Of a stretch of 64,000 nt of DNA, positions 15,099 to 23,900 are shown one piece after another (the stretch's first letter is position 1; every line of letters starts with the position of its first letter). Source of the stretch: Kamptonema formosum PCC 10802 (GTDB lineage: Bacteria > Cyanobacteriota > Cyanobacteriia > Cyanobacteriales > Oscillatoriaceae); NCBI RefSeq assembly GCF_000332335.1, contig NZ_KB235948.1:6018000-6081999 (forward strand). The letters run 5' to 3'. The position numbers were made by a program, and so were the translations under genes. Under the pieces are notes generated by a model. The model was not told where the DNA came from. It did no database searches and saw only the letters and a list, made by a program, of their open reading frames with translations.

Positions 15099-15495
15099 AA
15101 AGCTACGCAAAAGGTCAGTTTACAATCCAATTACAGGCTTGCCCCCAGGAATAGTTTACATAAGCTTTCATGTGGATAAGATCCTGGGCTTTCTTTTCGG
15201 GGCTCGCAGAACCGCCAATGACTCGTTCCCAGCCCCACCAGACAATTGAGTAAAGCCTCTATCTGTAGTGCCGGTTAGCGCAAGCGTAACCAGAATTGTT
15301 TGCTTTCGGAACGGGTTGGCTGCCAGCAGCACCGGCAGCAAGCCGGCGGGATTGGAACGCCAGATATCGCCCATCTCCACTAACGATCATACCGCGCACC
15401 GGCGTCAAGAAACCGAGTTTATTTGAGAAACCGGGGTTCTGGGGGGGAGTTCACCTGCGCCCGTCGGGGGTGAAAAATCCCGACATCCCGGCAGT

Positions 15496-16014
15496 TCAGG
15501 GAAAGCCGGCAGGCAGGTTGAGCGGTCGCCCAGAGGTGTCTGTTACCATAATATTCCACTTGCCATTGAAACCGGCTTCAAAAGCAATCGTGCTGCCATC
15601 GGCGCTGATGGTGGGGTTGCGCACTTCTGCCCTGAGGTTTTCCGTCAGGTTGCGCAGCTGGCGAGTGGGCTGGTTGTAGAGGTAGATGTCCGCGCGCCCC
15701 TGCCGGCTGCCGGCGAACACAATGTAGCGCCCGTCTTCAGCGATCGCAGGGTCAGAGGCGATCGCATCGAGGGAGTTGAGTCCCGGCAAGTCAACCATGC
15801 GCCGGGCGGCGGCGTCGTAGAGGTAAACGTCTTGACGCCCCTGCCGGTCGGAGACAAAGACAATATAGCGACCGGCAACTTGAGGGTTCATTTCCGCTGC
15901 GGGGCTGTTTAAACTCCGCCCCCCCGGATCGAAGGGAAAGTTGAGGATGCGGGGGTAGCCGGTGCAGCCGGTGAGGGTGAGGGCAATAGCGGAGAGAATG
16001 ATAGAGCGCTTCAC
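15496..16014 (-). CDS. TolB-like/PD40 beta-propeller lipoprotein A
   Basis: This 172-residue protein has a lipoprotein signal ending in the lipobox LTGC (MKRSIILSAIALTLTGCTGY). The mature part holds about three WD40-like PD40 repeats: NPQVAGRYIVFVSDRQGRQD, SDPAIAEDGRYIVFAGSRQG and RNPTISADGSTIAFEAGFNG, as in TolB beta-propellers. It is too short for a full propeller alone and may dimerise. It is clearly paralogous to the gene at 16417-16992, and both lie downstream of ycf66 and psbX. It is probably anchored to the outer or plasma membrane. Its role is unknown. Confidence 0.85.
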   Translation of the reverse strand: MKRSIILSAIALTLTGCTGYPRILNFPFDPGGRSLNSPAAEMNPQVAGRYIVFVSDRQGRQDVYLYDAAARRMVDLPGLNSLDAIASDPAIAEDGRYIVFAGSRQGRADIYLYNQPTRQLRNLTENLRAEVRNPTISADGSTIAFEAGFNGKWNIMVTDTSGRPLNLPAGFP

Positions 16015-16045
16015 AGACTGAGAAATCCCTGGCAGGTATAGATTA

Positions 16046-16205
16046 TATAGCAGTATTCACTTGGGTTAAAACATTAGACCTTCAGGGCAGCCAGACGCTG
16101 GCCTACGTCTATATCCCAGTAGTAATATGGGTTAGGACAATAGGAGCCGGAGTGCGGGGGTGCAAAAGAGGCCGAAATGTACGAACCTAAGTGCCTACTG
16201 CTATA
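16046..16205. repeat. MITE-like element, TATAGCAGT family (copy 5)
   Basis: It runs from TATAGCAGTATTCACTTGGG to CCTAAGTGCCTACTGCTATA. The left arm is almost identical to the copy at 14995, but the centre carries an extra stretch of about 75 bp. It sits between the two lipoprotein genes. Confidence 0.75.
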
Positions 16206-16416
16206 ATTATACCTTATGGGGCCAGGGATTGCGGTTTGCAGTAGGGCTTTAGCCCAACCTGTGACCCGACTTGTTAGAGATAAAAATTGCGCTTTCCCCA
16301 ACAAGCCGGTTAAAAACCTAACAGCTTATTCCCATGAGTGGGGTGAGTTCGCCAAGGGAAACGCACCCTACTTTCTAGGCGTCCCTTCACGGGGGCGGTT
16401 TATCACCACCCATCTT

Positions 16417-16992
16417 CTAAGGTGCCGGTGCGGGAGAGGAACCGGCAGGCGGGCCATCAAGCCGGTCCAATTCAATCAGCGGTCCCCGGTCGATGACTTC
16501 AATGTCCCACTGACCGCGCCGGCCCGTTTCAAAGGCAATATACCGGCCATCGGGACTGATGCTGGGGTTGCGCACCCAGCCCATATACCCGCGCGTCAGG
16601 ATTTGCGACTGTCCGCTAATCCGGTCATAGAGTTCAACTTCGGGCCTGCCGGTGTCGCTGGCGATGTAGACAATGTAGCGGGCGGTGTTGCTGATGCTGG
16701 GGCTGTCGGCGACGGCATCGCGCCGGTTCAAGTAGGGCAAATTGACAAACTGGCGCTGCTGCAAGTCGTAGAGGAGAATATTGCGGCTGCCTTCCCGGTT
16801 GGAGACAAACGCCAAAAAGCGACCGTTGCCACTCAAGGCCGGCTTTTCGTCAGTGTAGCGGCTGTTGATGGCAACGGGCTGTGTGGGGAGATTGGCAGGG
16901 CTGCAGGCGACAGTAAAGCTAGCTGCACCGGCAGCCAGCCAGGGATAAATTGACCTTATGGGAGACAATCTGTTCACCGGGAGGCAAAGCAA
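16417..16992 (-). CDS. TolB-like/PD40 beta-propeller lipoprotein B
   Basis: This 191-residue paralog of the 15496-16014 product has a hydrophobic N-terminus ending in the possible lipobox TVAC (AAGASFTVACSPANLPTQP is in this region). PD40 repeats are ALSGNGRFLAFVSNREGSRN, DSPSISNTARYIVYIASDTG and RNPSISPDGRYIAFETGRRG. The C-terminus ends in a proline/alanine tail (PPAGSSPAPAP). It lies 47 bp downstream of ycf66 on the same strand, so the two may be co-transcribed. The pair of lipoproteins probably arose by local duplication and is now separated by a MITE-like element. Function is unknown. Confidence 0.85.
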   Translation of the reverse strand: MLCLPVNRLSPIRSIYPWLAAGAASFTVACSPANLPTQPVAINSRYTDEKPALSGNGRFLAFVSNREGSRNILLYDLQQRQFVNLPYLNRRDAVADSPSISNTARYIVYIASDTGRPEVELYDRISGQSQILTRGYMGWVRNPSISPDGRYIAFETGRRGQWDIEVIDRGPLIELDRLDGPPAGSSPAPAP

Positions 16993-17039
16993 CTGGGCGT
17001 GGGGAAATCGGGAACGGGTTAGCCGGCACTGCTGAGTGA

Positions 17040-17840
17040 CTAGCGGTCGAAATTGCCTGAATTGTCTTCTTCCTCATCGGGATCGCCGACCGGCTTGTAC
17101 TCCACATAGTCAGCTGGGGTAGCTTCTTGGTCATAGGAACTGGGCCGGCTAGGGGCCTCTTGCGGCGGACGAGTCCGTTTCGGTCTGGAGGGATCAGCGG
17201 GTTTGCGACCGGCACTACCTCTGGCAGAGCTCGGGCGCGGGGGCGCTTCTTCTTCAGGAGCCGGTGAGTCCCACTGATCGGACGGCGCAGTTGGGCGCTC
17301 GCTGGCGGGGCGGGGGCGGCGCTTGCGCGGCCCTTCTTCTGGCCCGTAGCTGTCCTCACTGCGGTTGCGGCTGCTGGGGGGACGCCGGCGCACTTCTTCC
17401 TCATAGCCCTGGGTTCTAGAATAGCGCGATTCCTGAGTTCCCCGAATCCGCCTTCTCGGAGGCAATTCCTCTTCTGGCTCTAGTGAGTTGTCGAGTTCAG
17501 CTTCCACGTAGTCATAGACTCTGCTGACCGGTCGCTCATCATCGACAATGGGCGCGCTCCGCTTCGCTTGCACTGCAGTGACGCCCCGCAGGCGGACGCT
17601 CTCCACCGCGAAAAAGATAGAGGTGCCGGTGAGCAAGAACTGGCCGAACTGCAAGATTGGGTCTTGCCGCCAGCCTTGGAAAAATAATATACCGCCGCAG
17701 AGTAAACCCACTGCTGCGAAGAAAATATCGTGGTCGCGGGCGAGGCGGGGCTGCACTGAGCGCAAAAAGTAAAGTGCCGCTCCCGCCACCACCAGCACAA
17801 TGCCCAGCAAACTGCTCCAGCTAAATCCGACGTTTACCAT
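17040..17840 (-). CDS. ycf66: Ycf66 family protein
   Basis: This 266-residue protein has a conserved N-terminal membrane part of about 90 residues with three hydrophobic segments: SSLLGIVLVVAGAALYFLRS, IFFAAVGLLCGGILFFQGWR and ILQFGQFLLTGTSIFFAVES. The VRLRG after the last helix is typical of Ycf66. The rest is a long, charged, Arg/Pro/Ser/Glu-rich, presumably disordered tail. Ycf66 occurs in cyanobacteria and some plastids and its function is not known. It lies downstream of psbX on the same strand, a neighbourhood I recall as common in cyanobacteria. Confidence 0.92.
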   Translation of the reverse strand: MVNVGFSWSSLLGIVLVVAGAALYFLRSVQPRLARDHDIFFAAVGLLCGGILFFQGWRQDPILQFGQFLLTGTSIFFAVESVRLRGVTAVQAKRSAPIVDDERPVSRVYDYVEAELDNSLEPEEELPPRRRIRGTQESRYSRTQGYEEEVRRRPPSSRNRSEDSYGPEEGPRKRRPRPASERPTAPSDQWDSPAPEEEAPPRPSSARGSAGRKPADPSRPKRTRPPQEAPSRPSSYDQEATPADYVEYKPVGDPDEEEDNSGNFDR

Positions 17841-18073
17841 TTCTTCTCTCCTGTGTCAGTCCTATTTTAGCGACTGGCGCTTCAAATCTCAAAGTCCTGC
17901 ATTAGAGCACGGGCACAGAAGGAGCGCAACCGGAGGCGTGCGGCTTAAAGCTTACTGAGTTGTGTCTGTGAGGCGAAGTTGGTTTGATATAGCGAAACCC
18001 CAGTTGAGCGCAACGGGGCAATTTTCAGTGCTGCCCCTTGCTTTAACTGAGGTTTTCCTGGAGCGTTAAGGCT

Positions 18074-18193
18074 CTAGGAGCGCTGGATCTTGTCCTTCTG
18101 GCTGATAAAGATCAGACCCACGGTGGCGGGGATGAGGACAATTACAGCACCCCACAGCAGGCTCCACAGAAAGTTCGCGAGTGATGGCGTCAT
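18074..18193 (-). CDS. psbX: Photosystem II reaction centre protein PsbX
   Basis: This is a 39-residue single-helix subunit of photosystem II. The sequence [20 protein letters not shown] followed by [19 protein letters not shown] is diagnostic for PsbX, which stabilises the QB-side of the PSII core in the thylakoid. The true start is ATG 18193. A longer frame upstream to 18283 adds 30 non-conserved residues and should be ignored. An AAGGA lies about 11 bases before the ATG. The gene is divergent from ycf19 and upstream of ycf66. An imperfect inverted repeat (ACCCCAGTT...AACTGAGGTTTT, about 17997-18055) lies downstream and may terminate transcription. Confidence 0.95.
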   Translation of the reverse strand: MTPSLANFLWSLLWGAVIVLIPATVGLIFISQKDKIQRS

Positions 18194-18289
18194 AGTTCCC
18201 GGTTCCTTTTTTACAACAATTTGTTGAGTTAATTTTAATATTCTGTCACACCGTTGAAAAGTGGGGGCGGTCAGCACCGGCACCTTCTG

Positions 18290-18392
18290 GCGAAACTGGG
18301 CAGGCGTTACTGGGCAGGCGTTACTGGGCAGGCGTTACTGGGCTCGCCAAACTGGGCTCGCCAAACTGGGCTCGCCAAACTGGGCTCGCCGG
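18290..18392. repeat. Two adjacent 14-bp tandem arrays
   Basis: GGGCAGGCGTTACT occurs three times and then GGGCTCGCCAAACT occurs about four times, in the psbX-ycf19 intergenic region. The two units share the frame ACTGGGC and look like one array that changed its unit part-way. Confidence 0.85.
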
Positions 18393-18511
18393 GCAGCCCC
18401 ACGAATGGGGGGAGCGGGGCGCAGCCGTGCCGGCAGCTACAGCCCCGCTCCTCTGCCACTGTACAATAAAAATGAGTGTTTTTTACAAAAAATTACATTT
18501 CTTAACAAGCC

Positions 18512-18799
18512 ATGACAGCTGCGACGCTCGCCACCTGGATTTTGGGCCCCGCCCTGGGGGTGATGACCTTTTTGTTTATCTTCCGGATTGTCCTGACCTG
18601 GTATCCGCAGGTGAATCTCAACCAGCTGCCGTTCAATCTGGTGGCTTGGCCAACTGAGCCGTTTTTGGTGCCGGCGAGGAAGTTCGTCCCTCCCCTGGGC
18701 GGCGTGGACATCACTCCGATTATCTGGGTGGGGATTTTCAGTCTGCTGCGGGAAATTCTCCTCGGACAGCAGGGCCTGCTGACCATGCTGAGGGGGTAA
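18512..18799 (+). CDS. ycf19: YggT/Ycf19 family membrane protein
   Basis: This 95-residue protein has two hydrophobic helices (ILGPALGVMTFLFIFRIVLT and ITPIIWVGIFSLLREILL). The conserved YggT features are RIVLTWYPQVNLNQLPFNLV, then PTEPFLVPARKFVPPLGGVD, with the PL.G..D motif. YggT/Ycf19 proteins affect nucleoid or plastid-nucleoid organisation and membrane biogenesis in cyanobacteria and chloroplasts. The gene has no obvious Shine-Dalgarno; an AT-rich leader precedes the ATG. It is convergent with accC, with a heptamer tract between. Confidence 0.93.
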   Translation: MTAATLATWILGPALGVMTFLFIFRIVLTWYPQVNLNQLPFNLVAWPTEPFLVPARKFVPPLGGVDITPIIWVGIFSLLREILLGQQGLLTMLRG

Positions 18800-18810
18800 T
18801 GGGGCACGCT

Positions 18811-18965
18811 TGCATTGGGCATTGGGGATTGGGCACGATCGCATTGCTGTTAATCTTCTCCATACCCCATGCGCCATGCGCTATGCCCCATGCGCCATGC
18901 GCCATGCGCTATGCCCCATGCCCCATGCGCCACGCCCCACGCCCCACGCCCCATGCCCCATGCCA
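18811..18965. repeat. Heptamer STRR tract between ycf19 and accC
   Basis: About 14 heptamers of the forms CCCATGC, GCCATGC, GCTATGC and CCCACGC run from about 18866 to 18963, with TGCATTGGGCATTGGG before them. The tract ends three bases before the accC stop codon. Confidence 0.85.
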
Positions 18966-18967
18966 AG

Positions 18968-20314
18968 TTATTTGCGCATCATTTGCTCGACGAAATTAGT
19001 GTAGACATCCCCCTGCAAAAATGCCGGTGTCTCCAGAATCTTTTGATGAAAACTAATAGTTGTGGGCAAGCCGGTTATTGCGCACTCGCGCAGCGCCCGC
19101 TTCATGCGGCGGATCGCACCGGCACGGTCGGGAGCCCATACAATTAATTTGCCTATTAAAGAATCGTAATAGGGGGGGATTTCGTAATCGGTGTAGACGT
19201 GGGAGTCCATGCGGACGCCGGTGCCGCCGGGGGGGAGGTAGCCGCTGATGCGCCCGGGACTGGGGCGGAAGTTGTGGTCGGGATCTTCGGCGTTGATGCG
19301 GCACTCTATAGAATGACCGTGCAGCTTTACTTGGTCTTGGGTGAGGTGGAGTTTTTCCCCCTGGGCGACTCGGATTTGCTCGGCAATCAGGTCCAGGCCG
19401 GTGATCATTTCCGTGACCGGGTGCTCGACTTGAATGCGGGTGTTCATTTCCATAAAGTAGAAATGGCCGGATTTGTCGAGGAGGAATTCCACGGTGCCGG
19501 CACCGGTGTATTTGATGGATTTGGCCGCTTTGACGGCAGCTGTGCCCATCTTTTTCCGCAGGTCCGGCGTCAGGGCGGGGCTGGGGGCTTCTTCGAGCAG
19601 CTTTTGGTGCCGGCGCTGGATGGAACACTCGCGCTCGCCGAGGTGGATGACGTTACCGTGACTGTCGGCGAGGATTTGGAATTCAATGTGGCGGGGGCGC
19701 TCGATGAATTTTTCCATATAGACACCGCCATTGCCAAAGGCCGCTTCGGCCTCGCCTTGGGCCGCTTGGAACAGTTTGGGCAGTTCGCTTTCTTCCCGCA
19801 CCAGGCGCATCCCCCGCCCCCCGCCACCGGCGGTGGCCTTAATCATCACGGGGTAGCCAATTTTGCGGGCGGTGGCCAGAGCTTGGCTCTCGTCGGTGAG
19901 CAATCCGTCGCTTCCGGGTACGGTGGGCACACCGGCACGCTGCATGGTTTCCTTGGCGGTGGATTTATCCCCCATTGCCCGGATGGCGTCTGGGGTTGGG
20001 CCAATGAAGGTAATCTGGTGATCGGCGCAGATTTCCGCAAACCGGGCGTTTTCTGCCAAAAAGCCATATCCTGGGTGAATGGCGGTGGCGTTGCGCGTCA
20101 GGGCGGCGGCGATGATATTGGGGATGTTGAGATAGCTTTTGCCGCTGGGGGGTTCGCCAATGCAAACCGCTTCGTCCGCGAGCTGGACGTGGAGGGCGTG
20201 CCGGTCGATAGTAGAGTGGACTGCCACCGTGGCAATCCCCATCTCCTCGCAGGTGCGGAGAATGCGCAGGGCGATTTCGCCTCGGTTGGCAATTAGAATT
20301 TTGGAAAACCGCAT
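18968..20314 (-). CDS. accC: Acetyl-CoA carboxylase biotin carboxylase subunit
   Basis: This 448-residue enzyme carries out ATP-dependent carboxylation of biotin on AccB, the first step of fatty-acid synthesis in the cytoplasm. Motifs seen are [20 protein letters not shown] at the N-terminus, the ATP-grasp glycine loop [14 protein letters not shown], the carboxylase signature [15 protein letters not shown], the active-site region [19 protein letters not shown] and [10 protein letters not shown]. Length and sequence are those of a complete, functional AccC. It is a single gene with its own upstream region of about 390 bp (20315-20708), which holds GC-rich low-complexity DNA but no gene. accB is not adjacent. 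Confidence 0.97.
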   Translation of the reverse strand: MRFSKILIANRGEIALRILRTCEEMGIATVAVHSTIDRHALHVQLADEAVCIGEPPSGKSYLNIPNIIAAALTRNATAIHPGYGFLAENARFAEICADHQITFIGPTPDAIRAMGDKSTAKETMQRAGVPTVPGSDGLLTDESQALATARKIGYPVMIKATAGGGGRGMRLVREESELPKLFQAAQGEAEAAFGNGGVYMEKFIERPRHIEFQILADSHGNVIHLGERECSIQRRHQKLLEEAPSPALTPDLRKKMGTAAVKAAKSIKYTGAGTVEFLLDKSGHFYFMEMNTRIQVEHPVTEMITGLDLIAEQIRVAQGEKLHLTQDQVKLHGHSIECRINAEDPDHNFRPSPGRISGYLPPGGTGVRMDSHVYTDYEIPPYYDSLIGKLIVWAPDRAGAIRRMKRALRECAITGLPTTISFHQKILETPAFLQGDVYTNFVEQMMRK

Positions 20315-20708
20315 TGGGCAGCTTTGGGTGGTAGTTGGGGTGGGCTGTGCTCAGTCGCTCTGAGGGGTTCAGGGTGACTGTGGGGATGCGCTCGGTATGC
20401 AGGTTGTTGATTTTATCATGTTGGGGAGGGCTGCAGCGCAGGGGGGCCGGTGTGCTTTTTTTGGGGAAACCCCGCCCCCGTTCCCCCGTTCCCCAGGAAG
20501 GGAAAGGGGCACTGTTGCTCGCTGCCGGTGGGGACTTTGGGGGTGAGGGGGGAGGGGGAAAAATTTTTGGCGGGAGTGGGAAGGGCTGGAGTGCCGGTGG
20601 TACAAGGGTTTGGGGGCACCGGCACTCCTGTGAGAAAAAAAATTTTTTCAGCCTGCTGTGAAAACTCTTGCCAAGTCGGGGGGAATTGTGTATTATGTAA
20701 ATCTGCAA

Positions 20709-20788
20709 GCGGATGTGGCGGAATTGGTATACGCGCACGTTTGAGGGGCGTGTGGGCAACCTTGCGAGTTCGAGTCTCGCCATCCGCA
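20709..20788 (+). tRNA. tRNA-Leu (GAG)
   Basis: The acceptor stem GCGGATG (20709-20715) pairs with CATCCGC (20781-20787), with A as discriminator. The anticodon loop reads TTGAGGG with anticodon GAG. The T-arm is GCGAG-TTCGAGT-CTCGC. The D-arm has GGCGGAATTGG, as in Leu tRNAs. The variable arm is short for a class II tRNA. CCA is not encoded. Confidence 0.93.
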
Positions 20789-20810
20789 TTGAGAGAGTGG
20801 TGTCCTGGGC

Positions 20811-20955
20811 GTAGGACAGGCGTCTCGCCTGTCCCTGTCCAGAAGGCGTAGGACAGGCGTCTCGCCTGTCCCTATCCCCGCCCTCCTCACTAATATGAGG
20901 AGTAGGGTGCGTTCCCTTTGGGAACGCACCCTATTGGGCTAAAGCCCAACTACAA
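20811..20955. repeat. Palindrome cluster between tRNA-Leu and the helicase gene
   Basis: There are two copies of GACAGGCGTCTCGCCTGTC, 37 bp apart (20815 and 20852). A perfect hairpin TAGGGTGCGTTCCC-TTT-GGGAACGCACCCTA (20903-20933) follows, then TTGGGCTAAAGCCCAA. These are the same elements seen at 2835 and at 6523-6770. The hairpins could also terminate transcripts from both sides. Confidence 0.8.
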
Positions 20956-20960
20956 ACCTA

Positions 20961-23900
20961 TCACCGGCACACGCGAATTTGCGGAATAACCACAAACCAG
21001 TCTTCTGGGATTTCCCCCGTAATCTCGTCTGTCTTCAGGTGCCGGTAAATGCTCCCGACTGTCACCTCACCCTGCTGAAACTGGAATTGATTCACCTGAA
21101 TCCCCTTGCGGCGCAATGTCTCAGTACATTTCTTTGATAAGTTTCCAATTTCCCACCCCTGCTGTGTTATAATCACCCAACCCCAATTTTTTCCAAACTG
21201 TTTGGCTTTTATCTGGAGAGGATCTCCTTCGCGTAGAGTTTTAATAATTGGCTGGCTGTTACGGGTAGCGGGATAACCCAGGTTCACGTCGCTTGGCTCC
21301 AAATCCAAATAAAGCATCCACTGTGGCAGTTGCCCACCGGCCCACTCTATCTTTTGGCTGCTGACGCCAGTCTCCCGCACGAACTGGCTGGATTGAGTCG
21401 AGCACAGCACCAGTTCATCCTTAGCCCTGGTCATAGAAACGTAGAAAAGCCGGCGCTTAGACTCAATCTCATTATAAGCTGCGCTGAAGTTATCTGTCAA
21501 GAGGATTACCTTGCGAAACTCCAGTCCCTTTGCGCCGTGACAGCTAGTCACCAGGACAGCATTTTCCTCCAGAAAGACCTCGCTCTTATTGAACTCCAGC
21601 AAAGCCCTAACAATTTCACCGGCACTCACCGGCAATCCCCAGTTTTCCGAACCGCATCCCCGTTCCAAATCCAAATCACCGGCAATCTTGAGCAGAGTTT
21701 TGACGGTGGGTTCGTCCAAGCTGCGGTTCCAGCGTTTAAACTGGCGGACAAACCAGTCCTTTACCGGCTCAGTGGCTGAGAAATCAAGGGATTGGGCGTT
21801 CAACTCGTCAATCAGCTGACAGGTAACGCGATTCCGAACCAGCTTAATCTCCCCTCCCTTAAGGGCGTAAGTAGGAATCCCCTGTCTTTCCAAAAGCAGG
21901 CGAATGGGGCTGAGGTTATCCCACTGACGGGCTAAAACCGCAATATCGTTCGCGGGAATTCCCTGACTGCGCCAATCCTGAATTTTCTGGACAATCCAGC
22001 CGGCTTGAGAGGAAGTATCGAGAAAGGTAAAGGCGGTTACAGGGAATCCGCCGCTACCTTCCCGCGCGGAGTCGATGCGAACTTGCTCCTCAGGTTTCTG
22101 CTTGCACCGGATCTTGTTGTTGCGGATGAGATTGTTCGCCGCCCCGATAATCGGTTCAGTCGAGCGGTAATTCTCAGTTAGCAGAAAGCGCCTAGCCTTA
22201 TACTCCTCTTCAAACTGCTGGATGTATTTAGGGCTAGTTTTTCTGAACTCGTACAAATTCTGGTCATCATCCCCGATAACGCAGAGGTTAATCTGCACTG
22301 AGCGAGACTCATCCCCAGAATACCCCAAACCGGCAATCAGTTTAATCAGGCGGTACTCGTCCTCAGCCACATCTTGATATTCATCCACAAAGATGTACTC
22401 AACATTGCCGAGTAGCTCAATGCGGCGAGCCTGAGTGTCCCCATCATCTGACTCCTCTCCCAGCTCAATCAAATCGCAAGCTTCCTTGAGCAGCTTTGTA
22501 AATTCCTCATCATTTGAGAGCCTTTCGGAACCCTGCGCCCAGCCCAAAAGCGCCAGTGCGAGTCCGTGAAAAGTGTAGACACGCAGCCCCGATGCGGCGG
22601 AGCCAATTATATCTTGCAATCGCAATCGCAGTTCCCGCACAGCATTGCGGTTATAAGCGAGAACCAAAATGCGATCTGGATCTATCCGCTTCACCTTAAC
22701 CAGGTGAGCGATGCGGCGCACAATCGTGCGAGTTTTGCCAGAACCCGGACCGGCAATCACTAGCAGTGCCGGGTTTTCAGCCCGGACAATCTCTCTCTGC
22801 GCCGAGTTCAAATCGCCCATGATGCGCTCGTAATCATCCTCAGTGACGGGGCGCTTCACCGCTTCCGTAGAGAGGTTGGGGTACGCCCGCGCAAATTCCT
22901 TTTCCGACAGGTGAAAGTAATCGGATATCAGCTTCTGGCGAGCCGCCGGCTCTTCGAGCTTGCCGTATTCTAGCATAATGTGCGTGCGCCGCGCCTGCTC
23001 CTCATAGTAAGCCTTGATTTTTTTGTAGCCACTGCTGATAGCAGACTCTTTTCGCCCCTTAATCACTCGGAGTTTGAACGCCTGATGCCACAGATTCAAT
23101 CCCTCAGCGAGCCGCACCAGCTTGCGGTAGTGCAGCCACAGCAGCACATCTGACAGTTCCCTCTCAGTCGCCTGGAGGGGATGCGTTTTCTGATTCACGC
23201 TGTCAAGCAGTTGCTCTAGCTCGCACTCCACGCGCAGCCGAGCCCCGTCTTTGCTGGACAGTTTCTCGTATAAAACCTCCAGCACCGCAGCGGCTAAACC
23301 CTGCCGGCGCTCCAGGTGTTCCGCAACCTCCATTTCCTTAAGAATCACCACCTCTCGGCTTTTTTTAGTCAGGCGAACCCACTTCTGAGCGCGCCAGCCC
23401 TCTAAAATATCCATCAGGTAGGCGGCGCGGATTTTTTTACTCCTGTCTGGATCTAAGCGAGAAGCTAAATTGCGCAGGTTCACCTGAACTCCCCCTCTCT
23501 CTTCTTGGGAGGAAGAGTTAGCGCATGAGGTCTGGATTTCCAAAAGTTCGTCCAGCAGTTTCTCTTCCCACTCGCGAATGCGCTCGTATTGGCTGCGAGC
23601 ATCCCCTTTGACGCCCTTTGTCAAGCGGAAAGTCAGGGGGATATTCGCTGAGCAAACTCCCGCTCGCTGCAGTTGCCGAATTCGCGGCGTCAGCTTCGCA
23701 GGATCGATGCCAGACTCGTCACTCAAATGGTCAAGAGGAACAGGCTGCTCCTGCTGGGTGTAATGAGCTTTAACCCGGTACATCGCTGCAATCAGCTGTT
23801 CGAACTCTCTCACCTCAGAAGGTAAAAAGTTCTTCGACCGGCTCCACTCGTCAAACCGGCTCACCGACTCTTCCTTAGACTTGTCAGCCAGTTTAAAATT

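Noticed and set aside
18074..18283. 69-residue version of PsbX
   Set aside because: The first 30 residues are not part of the conserved 39-residue PsbX; start moved to 18193.
19199..20296. 365-codon plus ORF opposite accC
   Set aside because: Antisense shadow of a highly conserved gene with biased codon use.
20335..20708. Plus and minus ORFs between accC and tRNA-Leu
   Set aside because: GC-rich low-complexity DNA; frames on both strands are open but have no domain or ribosome binding site.
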